From the NCBI RefSeq assembly GCF_023824195.1, contig NZ_CP085447.1, positions 39,395 to 103,394 of the forward strand: 64,000 nucleotides of DNA, written 5' to 3'. The position numbers were made by a program, and so were the translations under genes. Numbering within the stretch: position 1 is the stretch's first letter; every line of letters starts with the position of its first letter. Below, piece after piece: positions 24,533 to 33,399 of the stretch. The notes below the pieces were generated by a model. The model did not search any database. It saw nothing but the letters and a program-made list of their open reading frames with translations, and had not been told where the DNA came from. This stretch comes from Priestia megaterium. Lineage in GTDB: Bacteria > Bacillota > Bacilli > Bacillales > Bacillaceae_H.

Positions 24533-25444
24533 TTATATTGAAGCCGAAACTTTTTGTTTTCTTCTCAAGTTTAAGAAGCCAGAAGCTGTTAAAACACCTA
24601 AAATAACTAAACATGTACCTATTACTTGAGGTAATGTAATAAGGGATCCGGTTAAAATAGAAAGAATCATGGTGACGACTGGAACTAAATTAAAAAATAA
24701 AGATGTATTACTTGCGCCAATCGTAGCCATTCCCTTATTCCACCACAGATAGCCTAATACACTTGTAAATAGAGCCATAAAGAGAATAGCTCCCCAAGCT
24801 GACCATGTAACGTGAGACAAAGGCTGAGGGCTTGGTGAAAAAGCTGTTAAGACTAAAAGACAAAGAGAACCAACAATCATTGTATAAGTAGTTGTCTCCA
24901 TTGAAGAACTACCCTTTAAATATTTTCTTCCTAATACACCATATAAAGCCCAACATAAGTTCCCTGTTAAGATTAATAAATCCCCTTTAGAAATCGATAG
25001 TGTTAGAATAATTTTTAACGAACCTTGCGTAAGGACAAGAATAACGCCTACTAAAGCAAAGGATATACCCAACATTTGCTGTTTTGTAATGGGATTCTTT
25101 AAAATAAAATAAGCAAAAAGTGCAGTTACTAGAGGGTTAGTTCCCATGATGAGAGCCCCGTTTAAAGGTGAAGTGTATTGCATTCCTAAAAAGAAAAAAG
25201 CATTGAATCCAAAGATTCCTATGATGCCAAGTAAGATATACATTTTCCAATGGTTCTTAATGGCTTTTGACTTTATTTGTTTTTGTAATCCTAATATAAG
25301 AACCATAACGAGTGCAGCAATACCAAATCGCCATGCTGCAGCACTTGCAGGGGAGAAGTAGTGAACAGCATACTTAGCCAAATTGAACGTAGCACCTGTA
25401 AATATAGCGAAGCCTATCAACATAAAGTATATTCTACTTTTCAT
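24533..25444 (-). CDS. EamA-family drug/metabolite exporter
   Basis: The 303-residue protein has ten hydrophobic segments arranged as two EamA repeats (residues about 5-140 and 150-290). FNLAKYAVHYFSPASAAAWR in the first repeat and the GTNPLVTALFAYFILK stretch are typical. EamA exporters move amino acids or drugs outward. Its start overlaps the merR-like stop by 11 bases, so the two are co-transcribed and the exporter is probably induced by the ligand that the MerR-type regulator senses. Confidence 0.85.
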   Translation of the reverse strand: MKSRIYFMLIGFAIFTGATFNLAKYAVHYFSPASAAAWRFGIAALVMVLILGLQKQIKSKAIKNHWKMYILLGIIGIFGFNAFFFLGMQYTSPLNGALIMGTNPLVTALFAYFILKNPITKQQMLGISFALVGVILVLTQGSLKIILTLSISKGDLLILTGNLCWALYGVLGRKYLKGSSSMETTTYTMIVGSLCLLVLTAFSPSPQPLSHVTWSAWGAILFMALFTSVLGYLWWNKGMATIGASNTSLFFNLVPVVTMILSILTGSLITLPQVIGTCLVILGVLTASGFLNLRRKQKVSASI

Positions 25445-25838
25445 CTTTTAAGTCTCCAATCATTGTTTTGTACGCCTCTAATTTCTCTTTTGTCACGTTC
25501 ATAACAGTTTCAATCTCTTGTTTTTGCTTCTCTAAAAGAAGTAAGTGTTTGTTTAAAATATCCGCCCTCGTTTGAATCTTTTTTAATTGAATGGCTGCAG
25601 AATCAATATTTTCCAGGAGACATCCGTCTTTTAAAAATTCCTGGATATCTTCCAAAGACATCCCTGTTTGTTTTAACATTTTCATAAATTTGAGAAGGCG
25701 AATTTCACCTTCCGTATATCTTCTTTTTCCACCTTTTCTTAATGGTGAAGTTAATAACCCAATCTTTTCATAATAACGTAACGTATGAGCTGTGAACCCT
25801 GTTTTCGTAGCAACTTCAGATATACTATACATTTCCAT
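25434..25838 (-). CDS. MerR-family regulator of the EamA exporter
   Basis: The 134-residue protein has an N-terminal MerR winged helix (YSISEVATKTGFTAHTLRYY, then EKIGLL and RRYTEGEIRLLKFM) and a dimerisation coil (about residues 85-120). No heavy-metal cysteines are seen; a single Cys (CLLEN) lies in the linker, so the effector is probably organic. It controls its own operon through a promoter with a 19-bp spacer. Confidence 0.88.
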   Translation of the reverse strand: MEMYSISEVATKTGFTAHTLRYYEKIGLLTSPLRKGGKRRYTEGEIRLLKFMKMLKQTGMSLEDIQEFLKDGCLLENIDSAAIQLKKIQTRADILNKHLLLLEKQKQEIETVMNVTKEKLEAYKTMIGDLKDEK

Positions 25839-25854
25839 TTCCTCCTTTCTTTAC

Positions 25855-25885
25855 ATGTTACAACTTAGAGTTAGCTCTAAGTCAA
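25855..25885 (-). promoter_or_regulatory. MerR-type promoter with 19-bp spacer
   Basis: On the minus strand TTGACT (25885-25880) and TAACAT (25860-25855) are 19 bases apart. The spacer holds the dyad ACTTAGAG-N4-CTCTAAGT. An over-long spacer with a central dyad is the hallmark of MerR-activated promoters. Confidence 0.75.
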
Positions 25886-25908
25886 CGATTAATTTGCAAA
25901 CAATAAAA

Positions 25909-25935
25909 AAAGACTCAGATTTTTCTGAGCCTCTT
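25909..25935 (-). terminator. Terminator after the acetyltransferase gene
   Basis: GACTCAGA pairs with TCTGAGCC-type sequence around a T-rich loop; a T-run follows on the minus strand. Confidence 0.65.
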
Positions 25936-25986
25936 TGTTTAATTAACATAATGTACGTTATAAAAAGATATCCCCCAACAAGAATA

Positions 25987-26577
25987 TTATTTTACTTTAT
26001 CGTAACGCTTTGTTAAAAGGTCTTCTAGTTTAACTTTCACTACATTCCATTCATTATTTGTAATGCTATATAGAACTGCATCACGAATACGGCCATTATG
26101 TAACATTCTCTCGTTGCGCAAAATTCCTTCCTTTACTCCTCCAATACGTTCAATAGCTCGTTGTGCACCTATATTTTGAATATCCGTTTTAATTTGAACA
26201 CGTACCATATTTAAATGTTCAAAAGAGTGCTTCAATAATAGAAATTTACACTCCGTATTAATACTCGTTTTTTGAACGGATTTATCATAAAAGGTAGAGC
26301 CTACTTCAACTGTCTGGCGATCAAGAGATATATCATATAAACGGGTACTTCCAACAATGGTATTACTAACTCTGTCTATCACTACGAAAGGAAGCTCTGT
26401 TTCTTTATCAAAGTTCTTTAATGCCTCTATTACTAGATTCTCCATATCTCCTAAACTATCCATTTTTCTAACCATGTATTTCCATAGGTTTGGATTTCGT
26501 TGAACAAGGTTGTAAAGGACCTCTATATCTCCCATATTCATTAATCTCAGCTTTGCCCTCTGCCCAATTAACTCCAT
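25987..26577 (-). CDS. GNAT acetyltransferase, RimJ/RimL-like
   Basis: The 196-residue protein has the GNAT fold of the RimJ/RimL group: RAKLRLMNMGDIEVLYNLV at the start, VVIDRVSNTIVGSTRLYDIS as strands 2-4, EVGSTFYDKSVQKTSINTEC at the acetyl-CoA site, and RVQIKTDIQNIGAQRAIERI near the end. Relatives acetylate ribosomal proteins, amino-sugars or antibiotics; the substrate is not evident. Single gene, minus strand. Confidence 0.85.
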   Translation of the reverse strand: MELIGQRAKLRLMNMGDIEVLYNLVQRNPNLWKYMVRKMDSLGDMENLVIEALKNFDKETELPFVVIDRVSNTIVGSTRLYDISLDRQTVEVGSTFYDKSVQKTSINTECKFLLLKHSFEHLNMVRVQIKTDIQNIGAQRAIERIGGVKEGILRNERMLHNGRIRDAVLYSITNNEWNVVKVKLEDLLTKRYDKVK

Positions 26578-26747
26578 AAATTTTCATCTTTCCCTTCTAA
26601 ATAAATACAGTATGCTCCATTTTGACAATAGTATTACTTTAAATCACTGCGTATAAGATATAGAGACCTAGCCCACTAAACATTCTTCTAGGAAGACTTT
26701 GTTCTGAAGAATATTGCACTTAGTCTCTTTTCATCTGTTTATACCTT

Positions 26748-27446
26748 TCAGGACATACCTAACGCCCAATCAACTGCTGTTTGTGCGTGTATTTCTGTTG
26801 TATCAAAGATAGGTATCGAGATATCATTCTGATTAATTAATAAGGAAATTTCAGTACAACCTAATATAGCTCCTTCTATTCCATCGTTAATTAAACCATT
26901 TAGAATGTTTTGATATGCACTTTTGGAATCTGGGTCAGTCCTTCCTAAACATAATTCTTTGTAAATAATATCATGTACAATTTGACGCTCTTTTTCACGA
27001 GGGATATTAACTTTAAGACTATGATTAGCTATAAGTCGCCCTTTATAAAAATCCTCTTCCATCGTAAACTTCGTTCCAAGCAACCCGACTCTATTAATCC
27101 CTTGGTCTTTGATTTTCTTAGCTGTGGCATCTGCAATATGTAAAATAGGAATACCAATGTGTTGCTGAATATCACTTGCCATTTTGTGCATAGTGTTTGT
27201 ACAGATAACTAAAAAGTCGGCTCCACCTTTTTCGATATATTGAGCTCCTTTAATCATTAACTCTGTTGCATCACCCCATCTATCACTATGTTGCAATTTC
27301 TTTATTTCTTCAAAGTTTACAGAATACATGACACTTTTAGCAGAGTGATGTCCTCCTAACTTTCTATTTACTGTTTGATTGATAATTCTGTAATACTCGC
27401 TTGATGATTCCCAACTCATTCCACCTAATAAGCCTATTGTTTTCAA
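26748..27446 (-). CDS. Aspartate/glutamate racemase family protein
   Basis: The 232-residue protein starts at TTG 27446, with GGGGGA 6 bases upstream, at KTIGLLGGMSWESS. It carries both catalytic cysteines of cofactor-independent racemases: VICTNTMHK and AILGCTEI. The GGMSWESSSEYY motif is typical of aspartate racemase-like (YgeA) proteins with broad specificity. D-amino acids would feed wall or spore metabolism. The frame upstream of the TTG is open but hydrophobic and unlike the family. Confidence 0.85.
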   Translation of the reverse strand: MKTIGLLGGMSWESSSEYYRIINQTVNRKLGGHHSAKSVMYSVNFEEIKKLQHSDRWGDATELMIKGAQYIEKGGADFLVICTNTMHKMASDIQQHIGIPILHIADATAKKIKDQGINRVGLLGTKFTMEEDFYKGRLIANHSLKVNIPREKERQIVHDIIYKELCLGRTDPDSKSAYQNILNGLINDGIEGAILGCTEISLLINQNDISIPIFDTTEIHAQTAVDWALGMS

Positions 27447-27606
27447 TTTACTTCCCCCTTTTATAGAAAATATTACCACAAATTGAGATTTTATCAGCGT
27501 GAACATCATATGTAATTGGAGTTATCGTAATCAATATTCTTAGCTCAAAATAAACACAACCTTAAAAATTCACAGATTCCTAAGGTTTTATTTATATTCA
27601 TCACTA

Positions 27607-28125
27607 TTACAATTCCTTTGCCCTTTTTAATATGTCATCAACAAACTTCTTTTTTTTATTCGTATATGAAATAACATCATTCGGGTATTTATTTGCTAGT
27701 TCTTCTTTTAGTTTTATATACTCTAACTTTGCATCAGGAGCTGATCGTAAATAATCTCTAAAGGAAATTTGATCTAGCCACAGATTCTGGTTATAGATCA
27801 TTACATGTAAAAAATGAGTGATTTTCTTTTCTTTATACTTTGCAAAAACATGCTTGCCATCTAAACTTACGGGTACTTCTATATACCCAAGTTCCTTCAA
27901 TTTTTCTTTTAATTTTATAATTACATCCAAAGAGCTAACTCCAATTGCAATATCAATAATTGGTTTAGCAAATAGACCTTCAATAGATGTACTTCCCACA
28001 TGTTCAATTTCAACAATAAGGTTCTTTAATTGAGAAGATAATAATTCTCTCTCCTTATCAAATAACTTACTCCATTTATCATTATAAGGTTCTAATTTTA
28101 CTAAGCCACGTTCTACTCCTAACAT
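27607..28125 (-). CDS. GrpB-family (UPF0157) protein
   Basis: The 172-residue protein has the GrpB nucleotidyltransferase-like core: VKLEPYNDKWSKLFDKER, EHVGSTSIEGLFAKPIIDIA (the GS-x-S...K-P-x-x-D motif) and THFLHVMIYN. GrpB-like proteins are distant nucleotidyltransferases of unknown target. ATG 28125 is chosen since AAGGGAG lies 8 bases before it. The gene stands between the racemase and a secreted-protein gene on the same strand. Confidence 0.85.
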   Translation of the reverse strand: MLGVERGLVKLEPYNDKWSKLFDKERELLSSQLKNLIVEIEHVGSTSIEGLFAKPIIDIAIGVSSLDVIIKLKEKLKELGYIEVPVSLDGKHVFAKYKEKKITHFLHVMIYNQNLWLDQISFRDYLRSAPDAKLEYIKLKEELANKYPNDVISYTNKKKKFVDDILKRAKEL

Positions 28126-28220
28126 TACAGTCTCTCCCTTCATTACCCCTATTTTCAACATAGACTCTTTATAGAGAATATTCATTTTTAGTTAACATAA
28201 AACGTATTTATCGGAAATAA

Positions 28221-28253
28221 AAAGCCCTAAGAAGTAAATTTTCTAGGGCTTTA
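28221..28253 (-). terminator. Terminator after the secreted-protein gene
   Basis: AAAGCCCTA (28221-28229) pairs with TAGGGCTTT (28244-28252). The A-run on the left gives a T-run on the minus strand. A recurring motif follows (see findings). Confidence 0.75.
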
Positions 28254-28265
28254 AAATTTATATAA

Positions 28266-28787
28266 CTACTCGCTTTTCCATTCTTTAAAACGTTCATTAA
28301 GCTTGTTTTTTACAATGTTATAGTTATCCAATGTATCATTTACTTCATAAACAGAGCTAACATCAGGAAATAAGTCTGCATAGTCCTCAAAATATATTCC
28401 TGACTCATAATAATCTTTGGTAAAATCGTTTCCTTCTTTACTTAACATGTCACTTGCTAGTACACCATCCCAATTCATATATATTTCTGTCCCTGATAGT
28501 AGACTTTCTTTAAACTTTGTTATTTCATTAGAGGAAACCTCTTCAAACTCCTTGCTATACAAGTTATTATCTATAACCCAACCTAAATACATTCCTGTAT
28601 GTACAAATCCTTGATCTTCATCCAATCCTTCAGGAAAATCACCTTCATAATGCCATTCTGCTTTATCATAAGCCACCGTCATATATTCTCCTTCTCCTTT
28701 ATCTTCCTCTGCTAGACTTGGTTCTTCATTCCCCTGAAAAATTAAGATAACAAATATTATTAGTAATATGCTTTTCAGTTTATGCAA
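28266..28787 (-). CDS. Exported DUF7832-like protein
   Basis: The 173-residue product begins at TTG 28787 (GGAGAAA 8 bases upstream). It has a hydrophobic signal segment (ILLIIFVILIFQG), then AYDKAEWHYEGDFPEGLDED and TGMYLGWVIDNNLYS. That is the pattern of the DUF7832 group, small proteins often near toxin/immunity genes. Usual members are cytoplasmic; this one has a signal peptide. No lipobox cysteine is present. Function unknown. Confidence 0.65.
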   Translation of the reverse strand: MHKLKSILLIIFVILIFQGNEEPSLAEEDKGEGEYMTVAYDKAEWHYEGDFPEGLDEDQGFVHTGMYLGWVIDNNLYSKEFEEVSSNEITKFKESLLSGTEIYMNWDGVLASDMLSKEGNDFTKDYYESGIYFEDYADLFPDVSSVYEVNDTLDNYNIVKNKLNERFKEWKSE

Positions 28788-28932
28788 TCTATTTCTCCAA
28801 TCTAATAAACTCTTGAAGATATTATATACCGATAAAATTCAAAAGAATATACTTAACATAATGTGCTTTATCGGAAATAAAAAAAGAATTTCCAATTCGA
28901 TATTATCTACTCTTATATAGTAAACAATAAAT

Positions 28933-29395
28933 TTATTGAAATGAATCTTTAAGTTCGGATGAATTAGAATAGAATTTAGCTTTTGATGATTGAACACTGC
29001 TGATAAATAGTACAATAGATACCAAAAACATTATAAATGCCCCTGAAACTACAACAAATCGTATAGATATAAGCTCAGAAGAAATACCAAAGATTGCAGT
29101 AACGATAATAATTAAAAAAGCCTCAATAAACCCGTAAATACTTACAACTCTCCCCATCATATCAACAGGTATTATTGTTTTGATAAAACGTGTAAAAACC
29201 AGTGTTAGCAAAAGCAGTAGCAAATGACGCAACAAAAACTCCTACAGCTGCTATAAAAAAAGTATTAGAAGATGTAAAAACCATATAACCTACTGTAGTT
29301 ATTAAGGAGCCCATACCAATAAGCCATGAAGTAGGTGTTTTTTCAATAATTATTGCATTGGATAAAGAACTTGTTAATACTCCTGCTCCAGCAAT
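28933..29395 (-). pseudogene. MFS transporter 3' remnant, frameshifted
   Basis: From 29395 the minus strand encodes an MFS-like stretch (SIAGAGVLTSSLSNAII, ...FVASFATAFANTGF), then a one-base shift near 29195 in a T-run, then TRFIKTIIPVDMMGRVVSIY and further membrane segments to 28933. PVDMMGRV is the usual cytoplasmic loop of macrolide-efflux-like MFS proteins. The N-terminal half is missing; the left end is fused to the 3' end of the gene at 29374. Confidence 0.7.
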
Positions 29396-31422
29396 ACTGA
29401 CTGAGACTCCGGCAGTGCATAATAGTTAAAAGCTAAATCCAGCAAGGCACTTGCTTCTTGACGCAGTAACAGATCTTTCGGACGGAATATAAAGGATCCG
29501 TCAGCATTGATGGAAGTATCAGGGTCTAGAATTCCTTGGGAGGCAAGTGCCAAAATCGATTGAATTGCCCAGTCATCCGCAGCATCAAGTAATTTAACTT
29601 TAATAACTTTGTCAGGTTGAATCGGTTTCATGTCATGAATTTGCTTTAAGTTTTGAATCATGGTTGCTGCGACCTCTCGTGTAATCGGAGTAGCACGGTC
29701 ATACACTGGAATTCCTTTTTTAACTTTTTCCCTTGCCTCCTTGGAGTCGTCTGGAAAACCGTTCCATCCATAAGCAAGTAACAACGTATCCTCAAACTCT
29801 CCTTGTGTCATGATGTCCATCGGATTGAATAGATTACCTGTTTTAGCACCCATAATATTTAGAGCATGAAGATTATCAATGTGACTTCTATAGTTACTCT
29901 TTTGTGGAACGTCATCAAAAGGCGGTTTGTTGTTAATTTTCTGGGCATCTGCTACAAAATCAAGGCTTTTAGGAGAGTTGTAGTGAAAATATGCTATTTC
30001 TCCAGCTGAATTCTTTTTGAAAGCAACTTTGCTACCTTCCGAATCTTCAAATAACAACGGATGAATCATTTTGAGAACTTGTTTTCCAGTTCCACCCTCC
30101 ATGACCAAATTCCCGTTTTCATAAGTAAAATGAGTGCGAAGCGCAGCGAAACGCGTATTTTGGAATAGGCCCAAGTATTTATGAGCTTCTTTTTCCTCTA
30201 ACGGGAGATAACTTATTTTTCCTTCATTCTTCTTAGCAGGGAAATAGTGATCCATGAGAGTTTCATATATGTCTACACTCATCATTGAATCATTATTGTA
30301 AGACATGAAGAATGCTGTTTTTTGTTCTGGCACTAAAATCAGCAGTGATTGATGTCCAGGCATGCTTCCCCCTTTTATTACAACGTGTTGACCGTTAGCA
30401 AATTTATTAAAAGGCGTTTCAAATCCAATTGTCGCAACAGGAGTCGTCTTATCATCAAAAACTTGATAATCATGCATCATATCCATGCTTTTTTTACTTA
30501 CAATTTCTTTGTCTTTAAACTTTCCTTTCTGTAGTTGCATAATCATGTATTTTGACATGTCTTCCGCAGTAGATAAAATGCCTCCTTGTGGTGTATCCCT
30601 TAAACCGCTCCCACTTGTTGGAATTGGATCGCCAGTGGGACCATAATGTGTAGCCATTCTTTCGAGAAGATCAGGCGTAAAGCTCATACTTGTAGATTTC
30701 ATATCTAATGGTTTGAAAATATTCTTTTCCATATATTTTGAGAAAGGGGTGTTAGTAACATTCTCTACTGCAAACCCTGCGAGCGCAAATGAGACGTTGT
30801 CATACGTATAAACTTTACCTGGTGGGCGTACCACAGTTGGCATATGTTTAGAGAAAAATTCTTTCATTATTATACCGTCATTAATATATTCAGGTCCGGT
30901 TATATTCGTGAGATCGGGAAAATCTACCCCGCTGGTATAAGTGAGCATATCAAAGAGGGTAAGAGGTTTCCCTGTTTGATTAGGTATTTGTAATCCATCG
31001 AGATATTTTTGTACGTCTTGATCAAGTTTAAGCTTTCCTTTATCGACTTGCTGCATCACAGCCAAAGCAGTAAAAGTTTTCGTGACTGAACCGATTTGAA
31101 AGACCGTATCCTTAGTGACGGGGATTTTCTTTTCTTTATCGGCATATCCATATCCTTTATTGACAACGACCTTTCCATCATGAACGACTACAAAACTAGA
31201 ACCGTTCACATTGTACTTCTTCATTTTTTCTTCAAATAACGGATCAGCAAAAGATTCTATTTCTTTTTTATTATTAGGTCCTTTCATCATTTGGATATTA
31301 GTCGTGGATGCCGATGGTTTTGATTTTCCTGCTTCTAACGATTGTTGGGAACATGCAGAAATCATGGTTGAAGAAGTAAGAAGAATTGCAACGATTCCCA
31401 GTTTGTTAATTGTTTGTTTCAT
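29374..31422 (-). CDS. Penicillin-binding lipoprotein with C-terminal S-layer-like domains
   Basis: The 682-residue protein has a lipobox (MISAC, C24), then a class C beta-lactamase-like domain with S112-V-T-K115, Y207-D-N209 and a KGG motif (VVIKGGSMPG). Residues from about 510 onward resemble S-layer homology repeats (YRSHIDNLHALNIMGAKTGN, and WAIQSILALASQGIL). It is thus a surface-held serine hydrolase, perhaps a D-alanyl-D-alanine carboxypeptidase or PBP4-like esterase. The last eight residues are read from MFS remnant sequence, so the true C-terminus was replaced. The start has AGGAGC upstream; repeat A lies just before it. Confidence 0.8.
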   Translation of the reverse strand: MKQTINKLGIVAILLTSSTMISACSQQSLEAGKSKPSASTTNIQMMKGPNNKKEIESFADPLFEEKMKKYNVNGSSFVVVHDGKVVVNKGYGYADKEKKIPVTKDTVFQIGSVTKTFTALAVMQQVDKGKLKLDQDVQKYLDGLQIPNQTGKPLTLFDMLTYTSGVDFPDLTNITGPEYINDGIIMKEFFSKHMPTVVRPPGKVYTYDNVSFALAGFAVENVTNTPFSKYMEKNIFKPLDMKSTSMSFTPDLLERMATHYGPTGDPIPTSGSGLRDTPQGGILSTAEDMSKYMIMQLQKGKFKDKEIVSKKSMDMMHDYQVFDDKTTPVATIGFETPFNKFANGQHVVIKGGSMPGHQSLLILVPEQKTAFFMSYNNDSMMSVDIYETLMDHYFPAKKNEGKISYLPLEEKEAHKYLGLFQNTRFAALRTHFTYENGNLVMEGGTGKQVLKMIHPLLFEDSEGSKVAFKKNSAGEIAYFHYNSPKSLDFVADAQKINNKPPFDDVPQKSNYRSHIDNLHALNIMGAKTGNLFNPMDIMTQGEFEDTLLLAYGWNGFPDDSKEAREKVKKGIPVYDRATPITREVAATMIQNLKQIHDMKPIQPDKVIKVKLLDAADDWAIQSILALASQGILDPDTSINADGSFIFRPKDLLLRQEASALLDLAFNYYALPESQSVLLEQEY

Positions 31423-31458
31423 TTTTGTACGCTCCTTTATTTGGTTGGAATTTTTTTG

Positions 31459-31687
31459 TTAGCGCAACAAGTTAGCTGCTCGTTAGCGTATGAACAGAGT
31501 GTAGCAAGCAGCGAGTCATAGTCGATAGTGAACTTTTGTCATATTTATAAAGAACAACAAAAAGTGAATGAATAAGACTGTATTGATAGTTATGTCATAA
31601 AAATCATGACATTTTGACACTACCGTATGTGACAGAAAAACACTTAGAATCAAGGAGCAGTTTTTAACGCATTAACAATAAATGAGG
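31459..31687. repeat. 229-bp direct repeat, copy A
   Basis: This segment matches 34929-35157 at roughly 85% by eye, in direct orientation. Shared landmarks are CTCGTTAGCGTATG, GAGTGTAGCAAG, CATAGTCGATAGTGAACTTT, TGTATTGATAGTTATGTCAT and TTTAACGCATTA. A dyad TGTCAT-N7-ATGACA lies at 31593-31611. In copy B it forms the promoter/leader of the sensor-kinase operon. Here no equivalent gene follows. Confidence 0.85.
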
Positions 31688-31997
31688 AAGGGAGATCTAC
31701 ATTGTGTATGTTAAAAATATAAAGAGGCGTGAAAGAGGAAACAGGTATGACCTATTTATGAAAAACAAACCAGTAACAAGAGTGTTTTAAGAAAAGGAAG
31801 TAATTTCCATAGTTAACACTTATATGGAAAAAGAGGGATTTACTTAGGACAGAACGGCGATTGTAAAAATAATAATTATGAATATGATTACGAATTTAAT
31901 TTTGACCTTTTGTCATTGGTGGAGATAATAGCTGAGTGGTTAATACGAAACAGCAAGCAACTAACTATACAAGATAAATAGAGATGAGGAATACCTT
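31688..31997. other. Non-coding DNA between repeat A and the hydrolase gene
   Basis: Ribosome-binding-like AGGAAGGGAG at 31685-31694 is followed by TTGTGTATG and an early stop, so no gene begins as it does after copy B. Nothing else is recognised here. Confidence 0.4.
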
Positions 31998-33155
31998 ATG
32001 AAAACACGTAGCAAAATTACATTTGCAAGTCTTGCCCTTTTAATAGCTGGAAGTTCCCTGTTATACACAACGCCAACCTCAATTGTAAAAGCAGAGCCTA
32101 CTAAAAGTGTATCTAGTTCGTTACAAACAAGTACTCAACGAGATCGTACTGCCGTCAAGCAAGCAATGCGGGATACGCTACAACTTGGATACCCTGGGAT
32201 ACTTGCTAAAATTCATAAGGGTGGAAAAACGTGGAGTTATGCTGCTGGGATAGCAGATCTGGGAACCAAGAAACCGATGAAAACAGATTTTCGATTTCGC
32301 ATTGGCAGTGTGACGAAGACATTCATTGCAACAGTTCTACTTCAATTAGCTGGAGAGAACCGCTTGAATCTAGACGACTCCATTGAAAAATGGTTACCTG
32401 GTGTCATTCAAGGAAACGGATATGATGGTAACCAGATTACTATCCGGCAGATATTGAATCATACAAGTGGTATCGCTGACTATGTAAATTCAAAAGACTT
32501 CGATATTATGGATACAAAAAAATCGTATACAGCTGATGAATTCGTAAAGATGGGGATTTCCCTTCCTCCAGACTTTCCCCCAGGAAAGGGATGGTCTTAT
32601 TCAAACACAGGATACGTAGTACTGGGGATGCTTATTGAAAAAGTAACTGGAAACAGCTATGCGGAGGAGGTTGAAAATAGAATTATTGAACCACTTGATT
32701 TGTCAAATACATTCCTACCTGGCAATTCAAGCGTGATTCCAGGCACCAAGCATGCCCGTGGCTATTTCCAACTAGACGGAGCAAGTGAGCTAGAAGACGT
32801 TACTTATATTAACCCAGGTAGCTCGGATGGAGATATGATTTCTACTGCTGACGATTTAAACAAATTCTTCTCTTACTTACTCAGTGGTCAATTATTGAAG
32901 GAACAGCAACTAAAACAAATGCTTACTACAGTTCCTACAGGAAGAGAAGGAACCGAATATGGTCTTGGAATCTATGAAACTAAGCTTCCAAACGGTGTCT
33001 CAATATGGGGACATAGAGGTATCGTTCTAGGGTTTACCACCTTTGCTGGAGGCACACTTGGAGGCAAGCATACATTGGCCGTCAATTTGAACAGTTTTAA
33101 AGCTGATAGTCCTGATCCGTTTAAAAATATTTTACTTGCTGAATTTAGCAAGTAG
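31998..33155 (+). CDS. Exported serine D-peptidase / DD-carboxypeptidase-like hydrolase
   Basis: The 385-residue protein has a signal peptide (MKTRSKITFASLALLIAGSS, cleavage near VKA-E) and the active-site motifs S-V-T-K (IGSVTKTF), Y-S-N (WSYSNTGYV) and H-R-G (WGHRGIVLGF). It matches the R61-type DD-peptidase and Bacillus alkaline D-peptidase group. It would hydrolyse D-amino-acid-containing peptides or D-Ala-D-Ala ends outside the cell. GATGAGGA precedes the ATG with spacing of 9. It lies inside the segment bounded by the 229-bp repeats. Confidence 0.85.
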   Translation: MKTRSKITFASLALLIAGSSLLYTTPTSIVKAEPTKSVSSSLQTSTQRDRTAVKQAMRDTLQLGYPGILAKIHKGGKTWSYAAGIADLGTKKPMKTDFRFRIGSVTKTFIATVLLQLAGENRLNLDDSIEKWLPGVIQGNGYDGNQITIRQILNHTSGIADYVNSKDFDIMDTKKSYTADEFVKMGISLPPDFPPGKGWSYSNTGYVVLGMLIEKVTGNSYAEEVENRIIEPLDLSNTFLPGNSSVIPGTKHARGYFQLDGASELEDVTYINPGSSDGDMISTADDLNKFFSYLLSGQLLKEQQLKQMLTTVPTGREGTEYGLGIYETKLPNGVSIWGHRGIVLGFTTFAGGTLGGKHTLAVNLNSFKADSPDPFKNILLAEFSK

Positions 33156-33399
33156 GCAAAAAGGAAAACCGGATAAGTTTTGTCATAGTTTTTATAGTTT
33201 AAAATATGCCTTTCTGGTTCAAAAAACAACTTACTCTAAAAAAATTGAATAGAGCAAGTTCATAAGAACCTATTAAGAAATAAGTGAGTATTAGGAAATA
33301 GAATAAATTTATTTTAACAGTAATAAGAGAGCTAATGGTTTAAACGGAATTCCTTAGAGCATGTCAAAAATTAATAAAGAAGTATTTCAGGAGGTTTTC

